From Akkermansia sp. (lineage in GTDB: Bacteria > Verrucomicrobiota > Verrucomicrobiia > Verrucomicrobiales > Akkermansiaceae): a stretch of 7,842 nt of DNA. The position numbers and the translations under genes are program-made. This document shows, piece by piece, positions 1 through 5,768 of this stretch (positions are counted from its first letter, which is position 1; every line of letters starts with the position of its first letter). The notes beneath the pieces are model-generated. The model was not told where the DNA came from. It saw nothing but the letters and a program-made list of their open reading frames with translations, and searched no databases. The stretch spans positions 1-7,842 of the forward strand of contig JAGBZE010000083.1 of the NCBI GenBank assembly GCA_017628435.1, given 5' to 3'.

Positions 1-384
1 ATCGGCACCGCTTCTGCCGCCATCACCCTGCCCACCAGCAAGGATGAACTCAAGTCCGGCATCGAATCCCGCAAGGCCGCTGCCAAGCAGGCCCTGACAG
101 ATAAGATTGCTGCCCGGAAGGCTGCCGACACAGCCAAGAAGGAAGCTGCCCAGAAGGCCGTGACCGATGCCATCTCCGAAAAGGCCTCCGCCGTGACCAC
201 CAAGGTGACCGAGGAGAAGGAGAAGGTAGACTCCGCCAAGCAGACAGCCGAAAGCGCCAAGGCTGCACACGATACCCTCAAGGATGGCTCTTCCTCCACT
301 CCCTCCGTGGAAATCGAGAAGCCGTCCATCGAGCTCAATGAAAGCGGCATCCAGATCAAGAAGCCCACGCTGAAGCTCAAGTAA
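1..384 (+). CDS. C-terminal part of a Lys/Ala-rich coiled-coil protein (5' end outside window)
   Basis: Frame 1 is open from the first base to the TAA at 382-384, giving 127 residues. There is no in-frame ATG; the GTG at 160 is internal to the open frame and is probably not the start, so the gene very likely begins upstream. Residues 14-97 are almost entirely Ala, Lys, Glu, Asp, Ser and Thr with heptad-like spacing, as in a long helix or coiled coil. This is followed by a short Ser/Thr-Pro linker (DGSSSTPS) and a beta-prone tail with repeated K-P or E-K-P units (EIEKPSIEL, IKKPTLKLK). I do not recognise a family. The composition suits a surface, periplasmic or cell-envelope protein, but no signal peptide is visible because the N-terminus is missing. 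It ends 26 nt before a hairpin terminator, so it is the last gene of its transcript. Confidence 0.7.
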   Translation: MGTASAAITLPTSKDELKSGIESRKAAAKQALTDKIAARKAADTAKKEAAQKAVTDAISEKASAVTTKVTEEKEKVDSAKQTAESAKAAHDTLKDGSSSTPSVEIEKPSIELNESGIQIKKPTLKLK

Positions 385-410
385 ACCTGCTTTGCCAGCA
401 CATTTCCGTT

Positions 411-440
411 CGCCCGGGGGAGCATTCCTCCGGGCGTTTT
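411..440 (+). terminator. Rho-independent terminator of the coiled-coil gene
   Basis: The left arm 411-420 (CGCCCGGGGG) pairs with 427-436 (CCTCCGGGCG) over 10 bp with one G-T wobble, around a 6-nt loop, and is followed directly by TTTT (437-440). It lies 26 nt after the stop of the upstream gene and before gpmI, so gpmI probably has its own promoter. Confidence 0.8.
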
Positions 441-518
441 GCTGCGCGCAGTGCAATAGCAAGGCGCGCATATGTATTTTTGCTTCACATCGGGTTAGAA
501 TAATGATAGAATATGCCC

Positions 519-2051
519 ATGGCAAATAAACCCGTAGTACTTATCATCCGCGACGGCTGGGGCCGCAACCCGCAGGGCCCGGAAGCCGCCAATCAGACCG
601 GCGATGCTACCGTTCTCGCCAAGACTCCTTTCACCGACAAACTGCTGGCCACCTGCCCGCACATGATGCTGGGTGCCTCCGGCCAGGACGTAGGTCTGCC
701 GGATGGCCAGATGGGCAACTCCGAGGTGGGTCACCTGAATCTGGGTGCCGGCCGCGTAGTGTTCCAGGACCTCTGCCGCATTACCAACGCCATCAATGAT
801 GGCTCCCTTGCCAAGAACCCCGTTATTGTGGAAGCTTATGGCAAGGCCGCTGCCACCCGCCTGCACCTCATGGGCCTTGTGTCCGACGGCGGTGTGCACT
901 CCCATATCGACCACCTCATCGGCCTGGTGAAGATTGCCGCTGAAGCCGGCGTGAAAGATATCTTCATCCACGCCATCATGGACGGCCGCGACACCGACCC
1001 GAAGAGCGGTGCCGGTTTCCTCCAGCAGCTGCAGGATGCCGTTGCTCCCTACGGCGCCAAAATTGCCACCGTGGTGGGCCGATTCTTCGCCATGGACCGC
1101 GACAAGCGCTGGGACCGTGTGCAGATTGGCTGGGATGCCATCGTGCTCGGCAAGGGCGAGGCCTGCACCTGTACCCCCGCTGAATATGCCCGCAAGAGCT
1201 ACGAAGCCGGCGTGACGGACGAGTTCATGAAGCCCGCCGTTTTTGTGGAGGCTGAGCAGCAGCGCGTGCGCGATGAGGATGTGGTGTACTTCTTCAACTT
1301 CCGTGCTGACCGCGCCCGCGAGCTTTCCCGCGCCTTCATCTACGAGGACTTCGACGGCTTCGACCGCACCGTGCAGCCCAAGGTTCACTATGTGACCATG
1401 TCCGAATACGAGGCCTGCTACCCCACTCCGGTGGTGTTCGAGCAAGAGCAGCTCACCAACATTCTGGGCGAGGTTATCTCCAAGGCCGGACTCAAGCAGC
1501 TCCGCATCGCTGAGACGGAGAAGTACGCTCACGTAACCTTCTTCTTCAACGGTGGCGTGGAAACCCAGTACGAAGGTGAAGACCGCATCCTGGTGCCCTC
1601 CCCCCGCGAAGTGGCTACCTACGACCAGAAGCCCCAGATGAGCGTGGGCGAGGTGGCCGATAAGTTCGTGGAAGCCATCGGCAACTACGATATCGCCATC
1701 ATGAACTTCGCCAACCCGGATATGGTGGGCCACACCGGTTACCTCGAAGCCGGCATCACCGCCTGTGAGGCTGTGGACGCAGCTCTGGAGAAGAGCGTGA
1801 CCAAGATTCTCGAACTTGGCGGCTGCTGCCTCATCTGCGCCGACCACGGCAATTGCGAGAACATGCTCAACCCGGATGGCTCCCCCAACACCGCACACAC
1901 CACCAACCTGGTGGATCTCATCTACTGCGGCCCGGATCAGGACTCCATCACCCTGAGCGATGGTATCCTGGCCGATATCTCCCCCACCCTGCTGCACCTG
2001 CTCGGTCTTGAGCAGCCCGCCGAAATGACCGGCCACAGCCTGGTGAAGTAA
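519..2051 (+). CDS. gpmI: 2,3-bisphosphoglycerate-independent phosphoglycerate mutase
   Basis: This enzyme interconverts 3-phosphoglycerate and 2-phosphoglycerate in cytoplasmic glycolysis and gluconeogenesis, using two metal ions (typically Mn) and a phosphoserine intermediate; it belongs to the alkaline phosphatase superfamily. Counting from the ATG at 519 the protein has 510 residues, the normal family length. Visible active-site residues are D12 in RDGWG, the nucleophile S68 in MGNSEVGHLNLGAGR, the SDGGVHSH and DGRDTDP segments, GRFFAMDRDKRWDR, the FFNFRADRARE substrate-binding arginines, EKYAHVTFFFNGG, D401/H405 in NPDMVGHTG, D442/H443 in ADHGN and H460 in TAHTTN. An in-frame ATG at 513 would add only Met-Pro; 519 is preferred because MANKP fits family N-termini and puts the first metal Asp at 12. 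No clear Shine-Dalgarno is present. A possible -10 TAGAAT sits at 496-501, giving a short leader. The identification is secure; the start is less so. Confidence 0.97.
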   Translation: MANKPVVLIIRDGWGRNPQGPEAANQTGDATVLAKTPFTDKLLATCPHMMLGASGQDVGLPDGQMGNSEVGHLNLGAGRVVFQDLCRITNAINDGSLAKNPVIVEAYGKAAATRLHLMGLVSDGGVHSHIDHLIGLVKIAAEAGVKDIFIHAIMDGRDTDPKSGAGFLQQLQDAVAPYGAKIATVVGRFFAMDRDKRWDRVQIGWDAIVLGKGEACTCTPAEYARKSYEAGVTDEFMKPAVFVEAEQQRVRDEDVVYFFNFRADRARELSRAFIYEDFDGFDRTVQPKVHYVTMSEYEACYPTPVVFEQEQLTNILGEVISKAGLKQLRIAETEKYAHVTFFFNGGVETQYEGEDRILVPSPREVATYDQKPQMSVGEVADKFVEAIGNYDIAIMNFANPDMVGHTGYLEAGITACEAVDAALEKSVTKILELGGCCLICADHGNCENMLNPDGSPNTAHTTNLVDLIYCGPDQDSITLSDGILADISPTLLHLLGLEQPAEMTGHSLVK

Positions 2052-2073
2052 TTCCCCGCTGATACCAATGTTA

Positions 2074-2110
2074 AAAGCCGCTTTCCAGCCCAGGAAAGCG
2101 GCTTTCTGTT
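2074..2110. terminator. Bidirectional hairpin terminator between convergent genes
   Basis: A perfect 13-bp stem is formed by 2074-2086 (AAAGCCGCTTTCC) and 2093-2105 (GGAAAGCGGCTTT) around a 6-nt loop. The arm itself ends in TTT, followed by CTGTT on the plus strand, and on the minus strand the stem runs into TTTTAA. It lies 22 nt after the gpmI stop and about 30 nt past the stop of the minus-strand lipoprotein gene, so it probably ends both transcripts. Confidence 0.85.
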
Positions 2111-2135
2111 ACTCAACTTAAGCTCTGATAACGCG

Positions 2136-2723
2136 TTATTGCTTGGTAGCAACACTGTGTGTGGTAATCGTAGCCGAACCGAACAACCTGTTCATGGAAT
2201 CACTCATGCCCTCAACACGGACTTCGCCATCGGTCACATTACCAACAACGACACGACGCTCCTTCGTCTCCGTCACGCTGGAAGCCTTGAACTTCAAGGT
2301 AATTGCACCGATAGTACGGGAATTGCTCTTCAGGTTATAAAAAGTGAGCGTATAATGCCCACCAGAGAAGCTAACATCCCACTGTCCGGCCACATTAGAA
2401 TATGTGCCACCAACCTTATCCTCAGAATCTCTCACCTCGAAAGTAACCTGAGATTCAGATGAGATGGTACCACTGCAATTCGTAACACAAGCTCCTTCCT
2501 TATGCGGGTGCTTGAAAAGAATATTATCGCAGAGGAAATCGATCCGGCAGTTCTGCAGATTAGCCTGCAATTTGAAATTACTTGCAGTTTCGGGAATCAG
2601 ATTCCCCGCCTCTACACTGGCGGTGGCATCGCTGCTGCTGCCACCACCTCCGCCACCACAACACACAAGACTAAATGAGCAGGCAACAAGCAGAACCGTA
2701 CGATAAAAAACATTCTTAATCAT
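2136..2723 (-). CDS. Small putative lipoprotein, function unknown
   Basis: The 195-residue product begins MIKNVFYRT followed by a hydrophobic stretch and then CCGGGGGGSSS, the pattern of a lipoprotein signal peptide with a flexible glycine/serine tether. Lipidation could be at C22 (LVC-C) or, matching the lipobox consensus better but with a very short hydrophobic core, at C15 (LVA-C). The mature part has four cysteines (59, 65, 79, 83) that could form two disulfides in the periplasm, then alternating polar and hydrophobic strands suggestive of a beta-sandwich (GQWDVSFSGGHYTLTFYNL, GAITLKFKASS). I recognise no family. The frame is open further upstream to 3017, but that extension runs antisense through the polymerase gene. 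The ATG at 2723 is chosen because it yields the signal peptide and lies just after a good promoter. Its 3' end faces gpmI across the shared terminator. Confidence 0.75.
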   Translation of the reverse strand: MIKNVFYRTVLLVACSFSLVCCGGGGGGSSSDATASVEAGNLIPETASNFKLQANLQNCRIDFLCDNILFKHPHKEGACVTNCSGTISSESQVTFEVRDSEDKVGGTYSNVAGQWDVSFSGGHYTLTFYNLKSNSRTIGAITLKFKASSVTETKERRVVVGNVTDGEVRVEGMSDSMNRLFGSATITTHSVATKQ

Positions 2724-2733
2724 AACAATGCAG

Positions 2734-2762
2734 AATATAATGGACACGTAGCCTCCAGTCAA
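2734..2762 (-). promoter_or_regulatory. Sigma-70-like promoter for the lipoprotein gene
   Basis: Read on the minus strand, TTGACT (2762-2757) and TATATT (2739-2734) are separated by exactly 17 nt, each 5 of 6 to consensus. The predicted transcription start falls about 4-5 nt before the ATG at 2723, so the mRNA would be nearly leaderless. This agrees with the absence of a Shine-Dalgarno. Confidence 0.6.
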
Positions 2763-2807
2763 GCAAACACAGCATCCTCCCGTTAGTATGTCAAAGGAAA
2801 ATCCGGC

Positions 2808-2836
2808 TTGCATCACCCAGGTATCTGGTGTACACT
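2808..2836 (+). promoter_or_regulatory. Putative promoter with dyad operator for the polymerase gene
   Basis: TTGCAT (2808-2813) and TACACT (2831-2836) are 17 nt apart, a fair -35/-10 pair whose start would lie about 10 nt before the ATG at 2853. The spacer holds an imperfect dyad, CCAG (2817-2820) and CTGG (2825-2828), which extends with one bulged C to CAC(C)CAG / CTGGTG. A perfect palindrome GTGTACAC (2828-2835) overlaps the -10. Such placement suits a repressor site. It does not match the LexA boxes I know from Firmicutes or enterobacteria. Confidence 0.4.
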
Positions 2837-2852
2837 GATTTTCCCCGCGCCC

Positions 2853-4355
2853 ATGTCTGCTAAAGCCTACATCGCCATCGACCTCAAATCGTTCTTTGCC
2901 TCTGTGGAGTGCATGGAGCGAGGGCTCGACCCGCTCAACACCCATCTGGTGGTAGCAGATGAATCCCGCACGGATAAAACCATCTGCCTGGCTGTCACGC
3001 CATCGTTGAAAAGCCATGGCATCCCTGGGCGTCCCCGCTTGTTCGAGGTACGGCAGAAGGTGGCAGAGGTCAACAGCATGCGGCGCTACAAGGCGCGGCG
3101 GCTGGTGGGAAACTCATACCTGCACTCAGAACTGCAGCAAAACCCGAAACTGGAGCTGGATTTCATCATCGCCCCGCCCCGCATGGCGCGCTACATGGAG
3201 TTCTGCACGCGCATCTACAACGTGTACACCAAGTATGTATCCCCGGAGCATATTGTCGTCTACTCCATTGATGAGGTATTCATGGATGCCACGCCCTACC
3301 TGGCCACCTATGCCTGCAGCGCCCACGAACTGGCACGCCGCATTATTCTGGATGTACTGCGCAGCACCGGCATCACGGCTACCGCCGGCATCGGCACTAA
3401 CCTGTATCTGGCCAAGGTGGCTATGGATATCGTAGCGAAGCATATCCCGGCGGATGCAGACGGCGTACGTATCGCCGAGCTGGACGAAATGAGCTACCGC
3501 CGCCAGCTGTGGAATCACCGCCCGCTTACGGACTTCTGGCGCGTAGGAAAAGGCTATGTACGCAAGCTGGAGCAACATGGGCTCTATACCATGGGCGACA
3601 TCGCCCGGCGCTCTGTGCAGAATGAGGAATCGCTGTACCGTATGTTCGGCAAGAATGCGGAGCTGCTCATCGACCATGCCTGGGGGTGGGAGCCCTGTAC
3701 TGTAGAAGCTATCAAAGCCTATCACCCGGAATCGAAGAGTCTTGGTTCCGGGCAGGTACTGCATGAGCCCTATACCCCGGAGAAAGCCAAGCTGGTGCTG
3801 CGGGAGATGGCGGATTTACTTGTGTTGGATTTGGTTGAGAAAGGTTTAGTGACTGATCAGATTGTGATCACTGTAGGCTATGATATCGAGAACCTTACCG
3901 ACCCGGTACGCCGTCGGCAATACAGAGGTGCAATCACGACCGATGCCTATGGACGTGAAATCCCGGCTCATTCCCACGGCACGCACAACCTCGGGCGCTA
4001 CACATCATCCACCAAGCTGATCCTGCAAGCGGTAAACGAGCTGGCTGACAGGCTGGTGGATATGAATCTGCTGGTGCGCCGGCTCAACATCGTGGCGAAC
4101 CATGTACTGCCGGAGGATAAGGCACCCACGGAAGCGCCGACGGAGCAGCAGCTCGATCTCTTTACGGACTACGAGGCCGAGGCTGCCCGGAAGGAAGAGG
4201 AGGAAGCGCAGCTGCACAAGGAGCGCAAGATGCAGCAGGCCTTACTCAGCATCAGGGGCAAGTTCGGTAAGAATGCAATCCTCCGGGGCATGAACCTGGA
4301 AGAAGGCGCTACCACCCGCGACCGCAATTCACAGATAGGAGGACACAAGGCATGA
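2853..4355 (+). CDS. Y-family (UmuC/UvrX-type) translesion DNA polymerase
   Basis: This 500-residue protein is a low-fidelity polymerase expected to copy past damaged bases. Visible landmarks are catalytic D10 in AIDLKSFFASVEC (a variant of the usual DxNxFFASVE), the second catalytic pair D140/E141 in YSIDEVFMD, the following GITATAGIGTNLYLAK palm motif, and a helix-hairpin-helix thumb region (DFWRVGKGYVRKLEQHG). The C-terminal little-finger region ends in a charged helix. QLDLF at 433-437 matches the beta-clamp binding consensus QL(S/D)LF, so it should dock on the replication clamp. The last residues (KFGKNAILRGMNLEEGATTRDRNSQIGGHKA region) resemble the tails of clostridial UmuC-like proteins. 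At 500 residues it is longer than Bacillus UvrX (about 410). The ATG at 2853 is preferred to the TTG at 2808, which is part of the proposed promoter. It overlaps the YolD-like gene by ATGA. No UmuD-like protease gene is nearby. Which subfamily (UmuC, UvrX or DinB) is a family-level inference. Confidence 0.93.
   Translation: MSAKAYIAIDLKSFFASVECMERGLDPLNTHLVVADESRTDKTICLAVTPSLKSHGIPGRPRLFEVRQKVAEVNSMRRYKARRLVGNSYLHSELQQNPKLELDFIIAPPRMARYMEFCTRIYNVYTKYVSPEHIVVYSIDEVFMDATPYLATYACSAHELARRIILDVLRSTGITATAGIGTNLYLAKVAMDIVAKHIPADADGVRIAELDEMSYRRQLWNHRPLTDFWRVGKGYVRKLEQHGLYTMGDIARRSVQNEESLYRMFGKNAELLIDHAWGWEPCTVEAIKAYHPESKSLGSGQVLHEPYTPEKAKLVLREMADLLVLDLVEKGLVTDQIVITVGYDIENLTDPVRRRQYRGAITTDAYGREIPAHSHGTHNLGRYTSSTKLILQAVNELADRLVDMNLLVRRLNIVANHVLPEDKAPTEAPTEQQLDLFTDYEAEAARKEEEEAQLHKERKMQQALLSIRGKFGKNAILRGMNLEEGATTRDRNSQIGGHKA
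4337..4342 (+). promoter_or_regulatory. Strong Shine-Dalgarno of the YolD-like gene
   Basis: A perfect AGGAGG lies 9 nt upstream of the ATG at 4352, inside the 3' end of the polymerase gene. It fixes the start of the downstream gene and contrasts with gpmI, the lipoprotein gene and the polymerase gene, which show no comparable site. Confidence 0.8.
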
Positions 4356-4765
4356 CGTACGATGCAGAAGACAAATACGCAGATATCATCCATCTGCCGC
4401 ACCATGTATCACGGAATCACCCGCAGATGATCATGGCTGACCGCGCTGCCCAGTTCTCACCCTTTGCCGCGCTCACGGGACACGATGCCGCTATTGCCGA
4501 AGCCGCCCGCCTCACAGATGAACGGCCTATTCTGGATGAATCCGTAAAGCAGGAAATCTCTGACCTTCTCCAACTCGCCTCAACCGATTCCAACCTAGTC
4601 CTGAACATCGTCTATTTCGTCCCGGACACCCGCAAGGCCGGCGGCGCCTACATGGAGATCTCCGGGCGCATCAAGAAGCTTATACCACACGAGAAGCTGC
4701 TTATCATGGACACCGGCACCCGCATCCCGGTGGAGGATATTGTGAGTGTGATGATTAAGGCCTAG
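4352..4765 (+). CDS. YolD-like protein, partner of the Y-family polymerase
   Basis: The 137-residue product carries the YolD-like signature: DKYADIIHLPHHVSRNHP near the N-terminus, DRAAQFSPFAALTGHDAAI around residues 30-48, and a C-terminal half with DPDT-like turns and strands (ISGRIKKLIPHEKLLIMDTG) ending IPVEDIVSVMIKA. YolD-like proteins are small cytoplasmic proteins often encoded next to UvrX/UmuC-type polymerases in Bacillus, clostridia and their mobile elements, and have been proposed to replace UmuD functionally; their exact activity is not established. The start overlaps the polymerase stop (ATGA, 4352-4355), so the two are almost certainly co-transcribed and translationally coupled. 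It ends with tandem TAG codons, and its last 11 bp overlap the convergent gene on the minus strand. It is complete and of usual length. Confidence 0.9.
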   Translation: MTYDAEDKYADIIHLPHHVSRNHPQMIMADRAAQFSPFAALTGHDAAIAEAARLTDERPILDESVKQEISDLLQLASTDSNLVLNIVYFVPDTRKAGGAYMEISGRIKKLIPHEKLLIMDTGTRIPVEDIVSVMIKA

Positions 4766-5435
4766 TAGGATGAATATTTAAGGTCAACGGTTTATTATGA
4801 ATATCGTGAGGTAACAAAATGCCCTTGCACATAGCGTCAATATTACCTAAACGGAGTATGCAATGCTCATCCTCACCTAATTTGATGTTGGGTAAAAGTA
4901 ATCGGATTTCTTTTTGGTGAGAGAAGCTACATCTCTTATGGAATGCGGGATCGTTATTGAATCCTATAGTGTCAGTATATACTACTTCCTTAAACTTGTA
5001 ATCCTGAGCAGTCAGAACATCTGTAAGTCTTTGTTCAAAAGCACGTCTTTCAATAATAATCAGGCCAAAGGACTTACTTTCGGTTGTCACAAATTCTGAA
5101 ATCATGCGACTTGAAATATTCAGCCTGTAGATACCGTCTTCGGTACATTTTAAGGTTGCATGGCTAAAACAGAAAACAGGATTATTACTGTTGACCCACG
5201 CAGAAATATTGGATGCGGTTCCCAGCAATTCTTGTTTTCCGTCTAATTCGACGAAAATCTCTCCTTTTCCCTTATCGCATACGACTCCTTCCTTGTCGTC
5301 CCCTTTGCCATCAATCTCTAATGACCTATAGTACGACAAGGGCTTCATGTACAGACGCCCCGCAAGTATGTCTTTTATGTATTCTTCCGGGGATATCTTA
5401 TATAAGATATCTATGTTGTCGTTTTGCTCACGCAT
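4755..5435 (-). CDS. Hypothetical protein with GRLYMKPLSYYR motif (DUF2971-like?)
   Basis: The 226-residue protein starts at the ATG at 5435; a TTG just before it (5438) is less likely. It looks soluble, with no signal peptide or membrane segment. The N-terminus LYKISPEEYIKDILAGRLYM and KPLSYYR (26-37), then GDDKEG (45-50), together with a later FHKRCSFSHQKEIRLLLP segment (165-182), resemble hypothetical proteins of gut bacteria and phages and are vaguely like DUF2971, where an N-terminal SPxxFNDPxE and a late YxxExE motif occur. This assignment is from memory and weak. Codons are AT-rich compared with gpmI and the polymerase gene, which suggests transfer. Its 3' end overlaps the last 11 bp of the YolD-like gene, and its start overlaps the stop of a small upstream frame (TGATG). 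It sits on the same strand as the helicase gene remains, so an accessory or defence role is possible but unproven. Confidence 0.75.
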   Translation of the reverse strand: MREQNDNIDILYKISPEEYIKDILAGRLYMKPLSYYRSLEIDGKGDDKEGVVCDKGKGEIFVELDGKQELLGTASNISAWVNSNNPVFCFSHATLKCTEDGIYRLNISSRMISEFVTTESKSFGLIIIERRAFEQRLTDVLTAQDYKFKEVVYTDTIGFNNDPAFHKRCSFSHQKEIRLLLPNIKLGEDEHCILRLGNIDAMCKGILLPHDIHNKPLTLNIHPTRP

Positions 5436-5644
5436 CAAACATTCTCTGTATTAGCTAAGTTCCCCAAAAACGCCGCCAAAGCGGGCGTGGCGGTGACAAG
5501 CAGCTCTGCGCGGTCACGTATAGCGGCAACATGCACTATACAGAGCCGCCGGAGCTGAGCGTTTTTATTGGATGCGATGGGATTTGTTTCCTCGCCACGC
5601 CTCGCTAATCTCTCCTGTATTTGATTTGAAATTGTTGTAATCAT
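5435..5644 (-). CDS. Doubtful small protein coupled by TGATG to the downstream gene
   Basis: This reading frame of 69 codons starts at the ATG at 5644 and ends in a TGA whose A is the first base of the next gene's ATG (5435). Such stop-start overlap usually marks translational coupling. The product is Ala-, Leu-, Arg- and Asn-rich (IQERLARRGEETNP at the N-terminus, TPALAAFLGNLANTENV at the end) and I recognise no family. There is no Shine-Dalgarno before it. Most of the frame lies in a GC-rich block full of inverted repeats, so the open frame may be a by-product of that sequence and not a gene. It could also be the end of a longer gene whose 5' part was lost in the rearrangement that left the adjacent nuclease relic. 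Confidence 0.3.
   Translation of the reverse strand: MITTISNQIQERLARRGEETNPIASNKNAQLRRLCIVHVAAIRDRAELLVTATPALAAFLGNLANTENV
5466..5566. repeat. GC-rich block of nested inverted repeats (possible structured RNA or small element)
   Basis: AAAAACGC (5466-5473) and GCGTTTTT (5559-5566) are perfect 8-bp inverted ends. Inside lie two hairpins. The first is CCGCC (5473-5477) with GGCGG (5489-5493). The second runs from 5501 to 5557: CAGCTCTG (5501-5508) and GCGG (5510-5513) pair with CCGCC (5546-5550) and GGAGCTG (5551-5557) with one bulge and one G-T pair, then a 4x4 internal loop, then GTATAG (5518-5523) with CTATAC (5536-5541) around a 12-nt loop. In addition GGCGTGGCG (5484-5492) has a perfect inverted copy at 5593-5601. 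The block is far richer in GC than its flanks. The big hairpin is followed by T5 on the plus strand, and the small one by T5 on the minus strand, so either could act as a terminator. Confidence 0.5.
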
Positions 5645-5663
5645 ATATTCGCTGAGGATAAAC

Positions 5664-5768
5664 TTATTTCAACGCATTCTTTACCTCATCTACACAAGCT
5701 TGCATATCCTGCTCTAGTTGATAGACCCAGAAACGCAATACTTTCCACCCGGCACTGGTTACCTGAAA
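5664..5768 (-). pseudogene. Relic: C-terminal end of a Vsr/DUF559-like endonuclease
   Basis: Directly after the TAA at 5769-5771, the same minus-strand frame runs for 34 codons to a TAA at 5664-5666. It encodes VTSAGWKVLRFWVYQL followed by EQDMQACVDEVKNALK. The GWKVLRFW strand and the acidic helix ending in C-V-x-x-V are the usual last secondary-structure elements of Vsr and DUF559 endonucleases (GWRVLRFW-type). There is no start codon context and the catalytic part is missing, so this is a broken gene left by a deletion that joined the tail of a nuclease gene to the end of the helicase gene. It is not a copy of the nuclease domain inside the helicase, whose equivalent segment reads MGWTLYRIWSTDW. 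Confidence 0.6.

Noticed and set aside
495..2036. 513-codon open frame antisense to gpmI
   Set aside because: It is in exact codon register opposite gpmI, which simply uses no TTA, CTA or TCA codons in that span owing to GC-rich codon bias. The product is Gly/His/Val-rich without family features, and gpmI is certain.
2139..2706. Plus-strand frames of 107, 65 and 80 codons opposite the lipoprotein gene
   Set aside because: They are shadows without ribosome sites or recognisable features; the minus-strand lipoprotein with signal peptide and promoter explains the region.
2808..2852. TTG at 2808 as the polymerase start
   Set aside because: The added 15 residues do not resemble family N-termini, and this segment serves better as promoter; MSAKAYIAIDLKSFF from 2853 fits the family start.
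2724..3017. N-terminal extension of the lipoprotein frame to 3017
   Set aside because: It runs antisense through the start of the polymerase gene and would bury the signal peptide internally.
3126..3764. 212-codon open frame antisense to the polymerase gene
   Set aside because: It lies wholly within a gene with clear catalytic motifs and is explained by its codon bias; no protein features were recognised.
5466..5605. Retron RNA or integron attC site as explanation of the inverted-repeat block
   Set aside because: No reverse transcriptase or integrase is visible in the window, and the ends do not show the attC core motifs (RYYYAAC / GTTRRRY) in the right arrangement.
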